A stretch of 64,000 nucleotides of DNA from Natronomonas gomsonensis (GTDB lineage: Archaea > Halobacteriota > Halobacteria > Halobacteriales > Haloarculaceae), in assembly GCF_024300825.1 (NCBI RefSeq), contig NZ_CP101323.1, positions 1,488,001 through 1,552,000 on the forward strand, given 5' to 3'. This document shows, in pieces, positions 1-8,529 of this stretch. Below the pieces are notes generated by a model that had not been told where the DNA came from, did not search any database, and saw only the letters and a program-made list of their open reading frames with translations. Position 1 is the first letter of the stretch. Each line of letters opens with the position of its first letter. A program made the position numbers and the translations under genes.

Positions 1-719
1 ACGACGGCCGAATCCGGGAGGAGCCACACCAACATCCGCCCCGTCGTTTCGAGGTTGCCGGCAACGCCGACGAAGAACGCTCCCAATCCCGCCGCGAGCC
101 GACGTGGAGCGTCGTGGTTCGCCGCGATAGCCCCGGCCAGCCCGTAGGCGCCGGTGACGAGCGACGCGTAAAACCCCGCCAACGCGAGGTTGTAGGCGAA
201 CCGGGGCGCGGTTCCGGTGAACAGCGTCAACAGCGCGGCGAGCATGTGGCCGCCGTAGTAATATCGCACCGACTCGCCGGCGAACCACATGTCCTCCGGT
301 GGGAGCGTCCCGGCCTGAAGGAGCGTCCGGAGCAGTCCAAAATCGAGGAACTTCTCGCCGGTCGACAGCGGCAGCGGTGCGATGGCCGGTGACACCGACC
401 GAATCGCGACGACGAAACAGAACGCGACCGCGAACACGGCGGCGGCCTCGGCGAACGCGCGCTCGTCTATGTCGGCGTAGTCCCGAAGTGCGGCGCTTGC
501 GAGAACGAGAACCGCGAGAGCCACAAGAAGCGCGGGCCAGCCGAAAGCGACGTGTCCGACGAGATAGCCGACGACGGCGACGGTCGCGAGACCGACCGGA
601 ATCGCGAACGCGGCACCGCCGTCGTGAAACCGTGAAAACAACGCCCCGGACAGCGGCAGGGCGGCGAGACCGACGGCGAGATACATCACGAGCCAGAGCG
701 CGACGAGCCCGTATTCCAT
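1..719 (-). CDS. YYY-domain (DUF2298) polytopic membrane protein, 3' part cut by window edge
   Basis: About 239 codons are visible, read leftward from the ATG at 717-719 and still open at base 1. The product is a run of hydrophobic segments. Near residue 157 it carries RYYYGGHML, the tyrosine triplet that names the YYY/DUF2298 family of large archaeal and chloroflexal membrane proteins, which are thought to act on surface polysaccharide or glycoprotein. It diverges from a glycosyltransferase/GtrA pair, which fits a cell-surface glycan role. That role is inference from family and context. The rest of the gene lies outside the window. Confidence 0.85.
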   Translation of the reverse strand, partial: MEYGLVALWLVMYLAVGLAALPLSGALFSRFHDGGAAFAIPVGLATVAVVGYLVGHVAFGWPALLVALAVLVLASAALRDYADIDERAFAEAAAVFAVAFCFVVAIRSVSPAIAPLPLSTGEKFLDFGLLRTLLQAGTLPPEDMWFAGESVRYYYGGHMLAALLTLFTGTAPRFAYNLALAGFYASLVTGAYGLAGAIAANHDAPRRLAAGLGAFFVGVAGNLETTGRMLVWLLPDSAV

Positions 720-814
720 CATCCGTACGGCGGACGTGAGCCCCTATACCTCTTGTGGAGTCCGGATTCGAACGAGCCGAACGGTTTTTCATCGCCCGGG
801 CGCGAGAGAGGGGT

Positions 815-1603
815 ATGTCAACGCTCGGGGTCGTCGTCCCCGCCTTCCGCCCCGACCGCCGCCGCCTCGAAGCGTACCTCCGTGCGGTTGCCGAGGAACT
901 CCAGCCGGACGTGCTGCGAGTCGAAATCGACGATCCACGACCGGCCGTGTTAGAGGACATCGCCGGGTTCGGTATTCCAATCGTCGAAACCAACGCGGTG
1001 CCGTACCGACGCGGCAAGGGCGCCGCCATCACCGCCGGGTTCGAGGCGCTCGAAACCGACCGCCTCGCATTCGCGGACGCCGACGGAAGCACCGCCGCTA
1101 CCGAACTGCGCCGCATCGTCGGCGCACTCGACGATGCGGACGTGGCTGCGGGGTCACGCCGCCACCCCGATGCGACGGTCACCAGCCACCAGACCCTCGC
1201 CCGGCGCTATCTCGGCGACGGTTTCGCGTGGCTGGCCCGCCGATTGCTCGATGCCGACCTTTATGACTACCAATGTGGCGCGAAAGCCATCACCGCAGAG
1301 GCGTGGGAGACGGTTCGCAGCCACCTGTATGAACCCGGCTTCGCGTGGGACGTAGAACTGCTCGCGATGGCCGCCGCGCTCGGATTAGACGTCGAAGAGG
1401 TCCCAATCGAGTGGGAGGATAAACCGGGGTCGACTGTCGACCCGCTCTCGACGGCCGTCGACCTCGGGGCCGCGCTGTTGACCGCACGCCACCGCTCGAA
1501 ACGGATTCAGGACAGTAGATTTCACGACGCAATCGCCGCGACACGGGACGAGACGGCGCTCGTCGACCGTCCCAACGAGGGTCGAGGAGGACACGGCCAG
1601 TGA
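815..1603 (+). CDS. GT2-family glycosyltransferase, dolichyl-phosphate sugar synthase type
   Basis: 262 residues. I chose the ATG at 815 because MSTLGVVVPAFRPD is the usual GT-A N-terminus; the longer reading to 755 adds only an arginine-rich tail. The nucleotide-sugar and metal-binding region is seen as YRRGKGAAITAGF and then FADADGS, a DxD-type motif, with DYQCGAKAI further on. This matches soluble polyprenyl-phosphate glucose/mannose synthases such as the AglJ type, which load a sugar onto dolichyl phosphate. The stop overlaps the start of a GtrA-like membrane protein by one base, so the two are probably translationally coupled and work together. The exact donor sugar cannot be read from sequence. 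Confidence 0.88.
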   Translation: MSTLGVVVPAFRPDRRRLEAYLRAVAEELQPDVLRVEIDDPRPAVLEDIAGFGIPIVETNAVPYRRGKGAAITAGFEALETDRLAFADADGSTAATELRRIVGALDDADVAAGSRRHPDATVTSHQTLARRYLGDGFAWLARRLLDADLYDYQCGAKAITAEAWETVRSHLYEPGFAWDVELLAMAAALGLDVEEVPIEWEDKPGSTVDPLSTAVDLGAALLTARHRSKRIQDSRFHDAIAATRDETALVDRPNEGRGGHGQ

Positions 1604-2142
1604 TGACGACAGCGGAGTCTGACACCCCAGACGACGAGCCGAGCACGGCAGACGAAGAGTATGGACTGCTTCAGCGCATCCAGGGCCGACTTCGCGCCCT
1701 CGTCGCCGCCGAGCGAATCGGCCAGTTCGTCTCCGTCGGCGTCGCCGGGGCAGGACTCGAAACCGTCATCGTTGCCCTGTTGACCTCCGGCATCATCGCG
1801 GGACTGACGGCCCCACCGCTGGCCGGCAAGGCGGTCGGCGCCGAGGCATCCATCACCCTGATGTTCCTCCTCAACGACCGCTGGACGTTCGCCGACGAGG
1901 GCGACAGCGGTGTTCGCTCGTTGATACGGCGTTACGCGAAATCTCACGCCGTCCGCCTCGGCGGCCTCTCGGTGGCCTTCGGCGTCCTGTATTTCCTCAC
2001 CTCGTGGACCGACGTTCGACTCGTCGTCGGCGGGATAAACCTCTGGCCGACCGTCGCGAACGTCATCGGCATCGGCGTGGGGATGACGCTGAACTACGTC
2101 GCCGAGAGTCTCATCACCTGGCGGGTCCACGACTCGCGGTAG
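1603..2142 (+). CDS. GtrA-like four-helix membrane protein
   Basis: 179 residues from the ATG at 1603 (TGATG overlap with the glycosyltransferase stop); a GTG three bases earlier is also possible. After an acidic cytoplasmic N-terminus there are four hydrophobic helices. They contain FVSVGVAGAGLET in the first and LLNDRWTF between helices, both typical of the GtrA/DPMS family. GtrA proteins are believed to move or present lipid-linked sugars across the membrane. Coupling to the GT2 gene supports a two-gene module for surface glycosylation. Substrate unknown. Confidence 0.88.
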   Translation: MTTAESDTPDDEPSTADEEYGLLQRIQGRLRALVAAERIGQFVSVGVAGAGLETVIVALLTSGIIAGLTAPPLAGKAVGAEASITLMFLLNDRWTFADEGDSGVRSLIRRYAKSHAVRLGGLSVAFGVLYFLTSWTDVRLVVGGINLWPTVANVIGIGVGMTLNYVAESLITWRVHDSR

Positions 2143-2172
2143 GATTCCACAGACGGCACGCACATCACAACC

Positions 2173-2178
2173 CTTAAT
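2173..2178 (+). promoter_or_regulatory. TATA-like box for the initiator tRNA
   Basis: CTTAAT lies 25-30 bases before the mature tRNA 5' end, the spacing expected of an archaeal TATA box for a transcript starting at or just before the tRNA. Confidence 0.5.
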
Positions 2179-2202
2179 GGTCGGACCCAAGTACGAAGAT
2201 GT

Positions 2203-2277
2203 AGCGGGATGGGATAGCCAGGAGATTCCGCCGGGCTCATAACCCGGAGATCGGTAGTTCAAATCTACCTCCCGCTA
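2203..2277 (+). tRNA. initiator tRNA-Met (CAT)
   Basis: A full cloverleaf folds. Acceptor arm AGCGGGA (2203-2209) pairs with TCCCGCT (2270-2276), with discriminator A and no encoded CCA. The anticodon stem CCGGG/CCCGG encloses a loop with CAT at 2238-2240, and the T arm GGTAGTTCAAATCTACC follows. Initiator identity is shown by the A1-U72 pair and the three consecutive G-C pairs (GGG/CCC) next to the anticodon loop, both hallmarks of archaeal initiator tRNA. No intron is seen. Confidence 0.96.
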
Positions 2278-2284
2278 TCTTCTC

Positions 2285-2500
2285 CGAACGTTTTGCACGA
2301 CGAGCTTTCTGCACGCCGGCAAAATCCATGCGAATCGCCGCTGGCGATTCGCTAGATGACGAGAGTCACCAGAGGCGACTCTCGAACCACTTCGATGAAA
2401 AAGACACGTCAGGCCTTCGGTCCCGCACCTCAGTTCGTTCGGCGCGGTAGAACCGTGAGCGCTCCGCGCTCACCGATACTCGAATTCGGCTGGGGCGGAC
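2285..2500 (+). repeat. dispersed intergenic hairpin element, copy A
   Basis: Non-coding stretch after the tRNA. It has TTTTGCACG (2291-2299) and GGCAAAA (2318-2324) as facing arms, then short inverted repeats such as GCGAATCGCCGCTGGCGATTCG and CGTGAGCGCTCCGCGCTCAC. GATGAAAAAGACACGTCAGG starts at 2394 and nearly matches copy B at 11589. No gene is seen between 2278 and 2545. Function unknown: a mobile or REP-like remnant, or a transcription terminator. Confidence 0.55.
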
Positions 2501-2545
2501 AGATAGTGTGTTAACTTATTATCAGCGAGAGGATAGTACGCCGCC

Positions 2546-2746
2546 ATGGCGGAGGACCTCCGACAGGTAATCAAAGGAAACGCACCGTCCCTATCGCTAT
2601 TCATCATCGGCATGATACTCCTTACGGACCCGATTTTTGGTTTCTCACAAATGTTTCCCGATGGGGTATTTAGCCTGATATTCGGAACCCTGCTTCTCGC
2701 TAGTGGCGTTTTCCTGTACTGGTCTGAAAGGGGCTCAAGCGGTTAG
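2546..2746 (+). CDS. small hypothetical membrane protein
   Basis: 66 residues from an ATG set in a CCGCCATGGCGG palindrome. Two hydrophobic stretches (SLSLFIIGMILL near residues 16-27 and LIFGTLLLASGVFLYW near 43-58) suggest a two-helix membrane protein. The family is not recognised. The gene lies in an AT-richer patch unlike its neighbours, and TTAACTTATTATC about 30 bases upstream could be a TATA box. The reading frame is plausible, but support rests only on length, hydrophobicity and upstream box. Confidence 0.5.
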   Translation: MAEDLRQVIKGNAPSLSLFIIGMILLTDPIFGFSQMFPDGVFSLIFGTLLLASGVFLYWSERGSSG

Positions 2747-3147
2747 TAAGTAGGTTTACTGACCGACTCTTTTAGCGGGTTCTCTCCGAAATCGTCTGTA
2801 ATCGGAGCCTTCCACAAATCGGTCGATACAGGACATCTAACTGCCTTTTTGAGAAGAAAGCATCGTCTATATCCGGAATATTTTTTGCAGCAGCCGAATG
2901 TTTGTCTGCCACGTCTGCCAAGGGCCATAGTTGGAGAACGGTGAACGGGCGTTTCCGGGGGAGGTCGTGACGTGATTTCTGTTCGACAGTCTGGACAAAG
3001 GTAGCGGGAGCACTGGCCACTCGTAACGACATTCCAGTCACCGTCATACTGACTCTGGTGACTGCAGTTCGGACAAAAGAGCTCCCCCTTCGGAGAAGCA
3101 TCCTGCTCGATTCGAGAATCGGTTGTCTGCTTGGGACTACTGACCAT
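2743..3147 (-). CDS. small zinc-ribbon protein, haloarchaeal type, with atypical C-terminal half
   Basis: 134 residues from the ATG at 3147. The first half has a clear two-knuckle zinc ribbon: FCPNCSHQSQYDGDW, then YLCPDCRTEITSR. I recall this pattern from small haloarchaeal zinc-ribbon proteins of about 60-100 residues. From about residue 55 on, the sequence becomes arginine- and cysteine-rich and no longer looks like the family, so the gene may be frameshifted or decaying. A longer start at 3243 exists but adds nothing family-like. The region is AT-richer than the rest of the window. Function unknown; DNA or RNA binding is only a guess. Confidence 0.5.
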   Translation of the reverse strand: MVSSPKQTTDSRIEQDASPKGELFCPNCSHQSQYDGDWNVVTSGQCSRYLCPDCRTEITSRPPPETPVHRSPTMALGRRGRQTFGCCKKYSGYRRCFLLKKAVRCPVSTDLWKAPITDDFGENPLKESVSKPTY

Positions 3148-3419
3148 GTATTTTGGTCGTTTCGTACCGGTATACCTCGCTCGTTTTTTCACCCCCACAA
3201 ATTTGTGAGCAAGTGAGTAACAGAACTCAACAAGACCCTCCATTCGGAGATATATTCACCCGATTCACAGGTCTATTGGCCGCTCTACAGAGGGAGTCGT
3301 TTTCTCCACGTTTTGCCGAATCGAACGGGACTTCTGGTTCCGCTGACCGTGCGAACGGTGACTCCGCCGCCGTGAGCAGAGTGGTTCGCCGAACGCGAAC
3401 CCGGTGAAATAAAAAGTGG
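3148..3419. other. gene-free AT-rich spacer with palindrome and T-tract
   Basis: No convincing gene is seen. It holds the 12-bp perfect palindrome CACAAATTTGTG at 3196-3207, about 50 bases before the zinc-ribbon gene start, a possible operator. It also holds AATAAAAAG at 3410-3418, which reads as a T-tract just past the phosphoribosyltransferase stop on the minus strand and is a likely terminator. Confidence 0.4.
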
Positions 3420-3989
3420 TTAGTAATCGCCGTCTTCGTCGACGATGACGACCTCGCCATCGATGACATCGACGTTGATGAGCGTCTTGGCGGTGTAGGG
3501 AGAGTCTTCGAGTTTGTTCTCGCCGCCGACCTTCTTGATGACGGCGACCACGTCGACGATGTCGGCGCCGATATCTTCGAGGGCGCCGCAGATAGCGGTG
3601 AGGGTGCCACCCGTCGAGAGCACGTCGTCGAGGACGAGAACGTTATCCCCGGCTTCGACATCGTTGATGAACATCTGGTTCTCGGAGTAGCCGGTCTCTT
3701 GGAACAACGGCGTCTCGCCGTCGAGTCCGTACTCCCGCTTTCGGATGACGACGAGCGGGATGTCGGTCATCAGCGAGACGGCCGTCGAGATGTGGATACC
3801 CATCGCGGCGGGCGTGACGATTTTGTCGACGTCTTCGAGTTGGGCCTTGCGGATGATTTTGATGACGATTTCGCGCAGGAGGCTCGGTTCGAGCATTGGG
3901 ACGCCGTCGCTAATGGGGTGGACGAAGTAGTGATACCCCTCCTTCTCGATAATCGGCGCTTCGAGCAACGACTGCCGAAGTTGGTCCAT
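3420..3989 (-). CDS. hpt: hypoxanthine/guanine-type purine phosphoribosyltransferase
   Basis: 189 residues from the ATG at 3989; an upstream extension to 4184 is arginine-rich and not family-like. It joins a purine base to PRPP in purine salvage in the cytoplasm. The PRPP-binding loop [13 protein letters not shown] lies at residues 117-129, and [15 protein letters not shown] near 58-72 fits the type I PRTase fold. Length and N-terminus match the archaeal HGPRTase-like family, some members of which also act as regulators. A TTTTTATTT tract follows the stop. The preferred base (hypoxanthine, guanine or adenine) cannot be settled from sequence. Confidence 0.88.
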   Translation of the reverse strand: MDQLRQSLLEAPIIEKEGYHYFVHPISDGVPMLEPSLLREIVIKIIRKAQLEDVDKIVTPAAMGIHISTAVSLMTDIPLVVIRKREYGLDGETPLFQETGYSENQMFINDVEAGDNVLVLDDVLSTGGTLTAICGALEDIGADIVDVVAVIKKVGGENKLEDSPYTAKTLINVDVIDGEVVIVDEDGDY

Positions 3990-4033
3990 GTCCGCCGTAC
4001 TGGAAGCGAGCGGTAAAAGTTGACGATAGCGAT

Positions 4034-5806
4034 TTACCCGAACGGGAGTGCGCGTCCACCGACGAAGGCGAAGTGCCACAGTCCTGCGAGAACGAGGAAA
4101 ACGGTACTCGAGGCGGCCGCGAGGCCAAATGCGACGGCACCGACGCGGTCCGCACGGCGGCCGGTGGCGTCGAAGAGTACCCACGTCGCCAGCAGGCCGG
4201 CAGTGCCGAGACCGACGAGGGCGTGAGTCTGGACCGCCTCACCCCGGGTCGCATCGACGACCCACAGGTAGACGACGAGCAGTTGGCCGCCGACGAGGAT
4301 GCCCGAAACGTAGGTGAACCCGAGCAGAACAAGCCGTTCCGAGAGAACGCGCCTGACGGACTCCATCCGCACGAGGGCATAGATAGCGATAGGGAACAGC
4401 GCGATGAGATACCGGACGGTGATGGTCGCATGGAGCGGGAGCCGCGGGAGATAGACCAGCGTCAACGCCATGGCGTAAACGGCGACGAAGGCGTCGACGG
4501 TGCCAATCGCCGAGAGTCGGCGGCGTTCGAGGACCGACCGAAGGCCAGCGCGGAGGTCCGTCCGAACGGCGATGATGGGGACAGCGAGCAACGCCGCCGC
4601 CAGCGGCATCGCTTCGAGAAAGGCGAGTCGAATCGCTTCGCCGGCGTCACGGGCTGCAACGTCGGCGATGTAGCCTCCTCGAACGAAGGTGTGATACAGC
4701 CGTCCGGACTCGCCGACGAGTGTCCGGACGCCCCTGCGGTACAATCCCAGGACGACATCGAGGGCGCCGGCGAAGGCGTCAACGGAGTCGGAACCGGAGC
4801 CTGCCGCCGAGTCACCCCTGCGAGCGAGACTCCCATCCCCGCCGGCGCTGAGCACCCGTGGAGGTTGTGCAGCGTTGCCGCTGATGAGATAGTTCGTCAC
4901 GAACATCGGGACGACGGCGGCGACACACGTCGCCCCGGCGGTCGCGAGCGACCGGAGGTTTCGGCCGGCCGTCGGCACGTCGACCGCGAGAACGGCGAGG
5001 AGGAGAATCATCCCTTCGGCCGCGCTGACCCATGCCGCGACGCCGACCGGTGCGTAGGCGGCGGCGCGAAACCGAACGTCGACGGCGTCGCCCTCGCGAC
5101 TCCGATACAGGAGGTACATCGAAGCGACGACGCACAGCGTGACGAGGACGTGGCGCTTCGGGAACTGTGCCCAGAAGCCGACGGGAGTCGCCAAACTCGC
5201 GGCGAATCCGGCGGCGAAGCCGATTCGACGGTCGTAGGCGCGCGCGAGGAGGCGATAGCAGACGACACCGACGAGTGCGGCAGCGACCATCGTCTGCATC
5301 TGGAGTGCGATGAGGTAGTGGCGGTCGGCGTCGATGGCCGTCGCCCCGACGATGATGATGACAAATCCGGTTAGTGCGAGGACGCTTCCGGCGTAGTTAG
5401 CGTGTTTCGGATACGCCAGTTCCTGCCCGACCAAGCGAGCGAGGCCGACGACGAGGAGTGCCCAGATGCCCGCCAGCGCGACCCGGAGATCGGCGACGGC
5501 GGCCATCGCCTCGACGAACAACAGGAACGGCACGGCGAGAAACACCTGCCCGTAGTTGCGGCCATACAGCCGTCCGTCGACCGTCCCGGTTCCAGGCGTT
5601 TCGAGACCAGCCCCGTAGACGGCCTCGTCGAGATATAGATGCCCGTCAGCGACCGCAACGAGGGCGTTCGCGACTGTGTAGCTGTCCGTGATGACGATGC
5701 CGATTCGCCAGTAAACGGCGTACACCGAAAGCGTCGCGAGGAGGAGGATAACACCGTATCGGTCGCCAAGGACGGCACGGCCGAACCGTCGGAGCCGTCG
5801 TTTCAC
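4034..5806 (-). CDS. large polytopic membrane protein of unknown function
   Basis: 590 residues, GTG start at 5806. Roughly a dozen hydrophobic helices are spread along the length, with a charged N-terminus and a polar loop near residues 315-345. An early acidic lumenal-type motif (YLDEAVYG near residue 58) and the layout recall GT-C type membrane glycosyltransferases or their relatives, but I see no decisive motif. The start overlaps the stop of the preceding exported-protein gene (GTGA), so the two are probably co-translated. Function not assigned. Confidence 0.75.
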   Translation of the reverse strand: MKRRLRRFGRAVLGDRYGVILLLATLSVYAVYWRIGIVITDSYTVANALVAVADGHLYLDEAVYGAGLETPGTGTVDGRLYGRNYGQVFLAVPFLLFVEAMAAVADLRVALAGIWALLVVGLARLVGQELAYPKHANYAGSVLALTGFVIIIVGATAIDADRHYLIALQMQTMVAAALVGVVCYRLLARAYDRRIGFAAGFAASLATPVGFWAQFPKRHVLVTLCVVASMYLLYRSREGDAVDVRFRAAAYAPVGVAAWVSAAEGMILLLAVLAVDVPTAGRNLRSLATAGATCVAAVVPMFVTNYLISGNAAQPPRVLSAGGDGSLARRGDSAAGSGSDSVDAFAGALDVVLGLYRRGVRTLVGESGRLYHTFVRGGYIADVAARDAGEAIRLAFLEAMPLAAALLAVPIIAVRTDLRAGLRSVLERRRLSAIGTVDAFVAVYAMALTLVYLPRLPLHATITVRYLIALFPIAIYALVRMESVRRVLSERLVLLGFTYVSGILVGGQLLVVYLWVVDATRGEAVQTHALVGLGTAGLLATWVLFDATGRRADRVGAVAFGLAAASSTVFLVLAGLWHFAFVGGRALPFG

Positions 5807-6285
5807 CGTTTCACCTCGATAGTGACGTTACGCTCGACGAGCAGTCGGTCGCTCCGCTCGTCGTAGACGTAGACCCGAACCATCCCGTCGTATCGCGTTT
5901 CGTCGACTCGGTCCGGCGCTATCGTGGAGGGCGAAAAGGCGAGGTCATAGCGGCCTTCGTAGCCATCGTCGAGGAACGTGACGCTCGTTCGGGAGTGGTT
6001 CAAACCCTCAACAGCGAGTTCGTAGGCGATTGTGGGTTGGCCGGACACCGTCGAGACGCGAATCCGAGCGGGGTCGAGACGGAGGGTGTAGGGACCGGAG
6101 CCGTAGTTCGACTGCGTGAGCGTCGCGGTGTCGGGAACCGTCTCGACGGTGACGTTCGCGGTTCCGGACCCCGGAGCGAACGACTGCTCGTCGGTCAGCG
6201 AGAGACCGACGAGTGGTCCCGACGCCACGGACACGCCGATGACGACGGCGATAGTGGCTGCGACGACGGCTCGGTCCGAGCGCAT
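5803..6285 (-). CDS. secreted or membrane-anchored hypothetical protein
   Basis: 160 residues from the ATG at 6285; a TTG four codons earlier is less likely. One N-terminal hydrophobic segment (AVVAATIAVVIGVSVASG) acts as signal or anchor. It is followed by a beta-rich, Thr- and Asp-rich domain with N-glycosylation-type sites (NVT, NHS). It overlaps the start of the large membrane protein by three bases, suggesting a joint role at the envelope. No family recognised with certainty. Confidence 0.7.
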   Translation of the reverse strand: MRSDRAVVAATIAVVIGVSVASGPLVGLSLTDEQSFAPGSGTANVTVETVPDTATLTQSNYGSGPYTLRLDPARIRVSTVSGQPTIAYELAVEGLNHSRTSVTFLDDGYEGRYDLAFSPSTIAPDRVDETRYDGMVRVYVYDERSDRLLVERNVTIEVKR

Positions 6286-6328
6286 CGATACCCCCAAGCG
6301 GTCCTGCCGGTATAAAAACTCCGAGCGA

Positions 6329-6739
6329 CTACGAACTCGACCCGTCCCACCGACCGATGACGTAGGTCCGTTCGCCGGCGCCCGCTACCCAGACGATGCG
6401 AACGCTCGCACCGCGTTCGACCCCGTTGACGGTGATAGAATCTCCCGAACTGATTGTTCCGGTGCCACCCCACGCCCGGGTGCCGGTGACGCTCCCGTTG
6501 GCGTCGCGGACGAGGACGAACACCTCATCGGCGGCGAAGGAGTCCCCAGTGTCGTGGGTAATCGTGAGTTCCCCGGCCACCTCGTCGTGGATGTAATCGA
6601 AGGCGACCTTCGGAACGTCGTCGCCGGGCGTCGTGAAGTTCTGGAAGACGACGAACCCGAAGAACAGCGACAGAATGACCGCTAAGCCGACGATGACGAC
6701 CATTCCGGTCACCTCGTTTTGTGCGCGGTCGTCGAACAC
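6329..6739 (-). CDS. type IV pilin-like protein with class III-type N-terminus
   Basis: 137 residues from the GTG at 6739, which places MFDDRAQNEVTG directly before the helix MVVIVGLAVILSLFFGFVV. That is the arrangement of archaeal type IV pilins and pilin-like proteins. A GTG at 6784 would add 15 residues. After the helix comes a small beta domain with HDTGDSFAADEVFVLV, seen in haloarchaeal pilin-like proteins. Probably inserted in the membrane and perhaps processed by PibD-type prepilin peptidase. It starts 48 bases after the coaBC stop on the same strand, so it may be cotranscribed. No assembly ATPase is nearby. Confidence 0.75.
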   Translation of the reverse strand: MFDDRAQNEVTGMVVIVGLAVILSLFFGFVVFQNFTTPGDDVPKVAFDYIHDEVAGELTITHDTGDSFAADEVFVLVRDANGSVTGTRAWGGTGTISSGDSITVNGVERGASVRIVWVAGAGERTYVIGRWDGSSS

Positions 6740-6787
6740 GCTTGCGCGTTCACCACCGACCAGCAAAAGTCCTCGTTCGAGCACTGC

Positions 6788-7945
6788 TCACTCGGTCAAC
6801 TCGGCCGCGAGCGCATCGGCGATGTGCCCGCCGATTTCGGTCTTGCTGCCTCGGTGGCTGGCGACGGAATCCGGCCGGACCAGCAGGATTCGGCTGGTGT
6901 CGTTGCCCATCACGCTCGCGTCGTTGCCGACGACGAAGGCGAGGTCGGCCCGTTCGAGCGTCTCGCGGGCCTTCTCGACGAGGGCGTCGTCGTCGCCCGA
7001 CGTTTCGACTTTGAACCCGACGATGGGTAGCTCCGGGTAGTCGGCGCGAATCGTATCGATGAGTTTCGGCGTCGGTTCAAGGTCCAGCGACAACTGTTGA
7101 CCCGAGCGTATCTTCTCGGGCGCCGCTTCGACGGTGTAGTCGCTGATTGCGGCCGCCGAGACGAGCGCGTCGGCATCGTCGACGACCGAGCGGACGCCGT
7201 CGAGCATTTCGGCAGCGCTTTCGACCTCGATGACGTCGGCGTACGGTAAATCCGGGCCGTCGTGAACGACGGTCACCTCGGCACCGCGGACGTAGCAGGC
7301 CTTCGCGACCGCCCGGCCGGTCCGACCCGACGACCGATTCGACAGCACCCGGACCGGGTCGATGGACTCGCTCGTCGCACCGCTGGTGACGACGACGTGT
7401 TGCCCGGCGAGGGGGTTCTCGCCGGTCGCGCGGGCCACGTCGAGGACGATGGATTCCTCGGTCGCTATCTTCGCTTTCCCCTCTTCGAGTCGCGGGTCGA
7501 CAAAGTCGACGCCCCACGACTCCAGCGTCTCGATGGCATCGAGGACGCCGGGGTGGTCGTACATCGGCGCGTGCATCGCCGGGGCGACGACGACGGGGAG
7601 GTCAGCACCCAGAGCGGTCGTCGCGGTCGTGGTCACGGGCGTGTCGTCGACGGCGCTCGCGACCTTTCCGATGGTGTTGGCCGTCGACGGCGCCAGCAGC
7701 AACACGTCGGCCCACCCGTCGTACCCGCCCAACTCGACGTGTTCGACCGACCCCGTTATTTCGGTGACGACCGGATTGTCGGTGGCGAACTCCAGGGCCC
7801 AGGGGTGGATGATACCGGTCGCCGCGTCGGTCATCACCGCGCGCACGTCGGCGCCCTGCCGTCGGAGTTCGTGGGCCAGTTCGACCGTCTTCACCGCCGC
7901 GATGGAACCCGACACCCCGAGCGCGACGTTGACACCATCGAGCAT
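6788..7945 (-). CDS. coaBC: bifunctional phosphopantothenoylcysteine decarboxylase/phosphopantothenate-cysteine ligase
   Basis: 385 residues. It catalyses two steps of coenzyme A synthesis: joining cysteine to 4-phosphopantothenate, then decarboxylating the product. The flavin-binding CoaC half has LGVSGSIAAVKT at residues 9-20, a histidine at 69 in SVEHVELG, and PAMHAPMYD near 122-130. The CoaB half begins near residue 180 with VVVTSGATSESIDPVRVLSN followed by SSGRTGRAVAK. Length and order are normal for the fused enzyme. A TTTTTATTC box about 26 bases upstream implies a leaderless transcript. Confidence 0.96.
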   Translation of the reverse strand: MLDGVNVALGVSGSIAAVKTVELAHELRRQGADVRAVMTDAATGIIHPWALEFATDNPVVTEITGSVEHVELGGYDGWADVLLLAPSTANTIGKVASAVDDTPVTTTATTALGADLPVVVAPAMHAPMYDHPGVLDAIETLESWGVDFVDPRLEEGKAKIATEESIVLDVARATGENPLAGQHVVVTSGATSESIDPVRVLSNRSSGRTGRAVAKACYVRGAEVTVVHDGPDLPYADVIEVESAAEMLDGVRSVVDDADALVSAAAISDYTVEAAPEKIRSGQQLSLDLEPTPKLIDTIRADYPELPIVGFKVETSGDDDALVEKARETLERADLAFVVGNDASVMGNDTSRILLVRPDSVASHRGSKTEIGGHIADALAAELTE

Positions 7946-7966
7946 CGGCGGATGTTCGACGCCCCC

Positions 7967-7975
7967 GAATAAAAA
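7967..7975 (-). promoter_or_regulatory. TATA box of coaBC
   Basis: Minus-strand TTTTTATTC is centred about 26 bases before the ATG at 7945, so transcription should start at or next to the start codon. Confidence 0.6.
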
Positions 7976-8092
7976 CCATCGTGCCGTCCTCGGGCGTCAC
8001 GACCCGAATCCTGACACGTTCACCCACGGGGCTTAAACCCACGCCGCATGCACGGGAGAACAGCCAATCCGTTGTGGAGTTCCACGACATGT

Positions 8093-8524
8093 ATGGCGAT
8101 TCAGTTCCCAAGCGACGGAGACGCCTGGATTTCAGAGTACGGCGAGTTGCTCAACGACAACGACGACTACGACAACGCCAGCGAGGGCTGGGGCGACGGC
8201 TTCAACGGTGATTTCCTCTTCGTCGTCGAACCGGACGACGCCTACGACGGCGAGGAGGTGTACTTCTTCCTCGGATTGGTGAACGGCGAGTGTACGGACG
8301 CCTACGAGGTCGAAGACCCCGAAGAGGAGGACTACGGCTTCGTCTTCCGTGGCCCCTACTCCAACTGGGTTCGACTGTTCGAGGGCGAACTCGGCCCCGT
8401 CGACGGGATGATGTCCGGGGAGTTCGAAATCGAGGGCGACATGCAGAAAGTACTGCAGTACAGCGAGGCCGCCGTCGAGATGACCGAAACGGGCCGGGAC
8501 ATCGACACCGACTTCGAGTACTGA
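8093..8524 (+). CDS. SCP2-type sterol/lipid-carrier domain protein
   Basis: 143 residues from the ATG at 8093 (MAIQFPSDGDAWISEYGELL). A GCTTAAACC box at about 8029-8037 sits upstream. The acidic chain, with WGDGFNGDFLFVVEPD in the middle and a C-terminal DMQKVLQYSEAAVEMTETGR, fits the SCP2 fold, a hydrophobic pocket used to carry or bind lipids or acyl-CoAs. The ligand in haloarchaea is not known. The gene is convergent with the flavoprotein gene that ends five bases past its stop. Confidence 0.75.
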   Translation: MAIQFPSDGDAWISEYGELLNDNDDYDNASEGWGDGFNGDFLFVVEPDDAYDGEEVYFFLGLVNGECTDAYEVEDPEEEDYGFVFRGPYSNWVRLFEGELGPVDGMMSGEFEIEGDMQKVLQYSEAAVEMTETGRDIDTDFEY

Positions 8525-8529
8525 GTTCG

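Noticed and set aside
3153-3407. 84-codon plus-strand frame between the zinc-ribbon and hpt genes
   Set aside because: No recognisable domain, no good start context, and it spans a likely terminator and operator.
4073-5374. 433-codon open frame on the plus strand opposite the large membrane protein
   Set aside because: Composition is that of an antisense frame (hydrophilic, arginine- and aspartate-rich) while the minus frame has regular helices and coupled translation.
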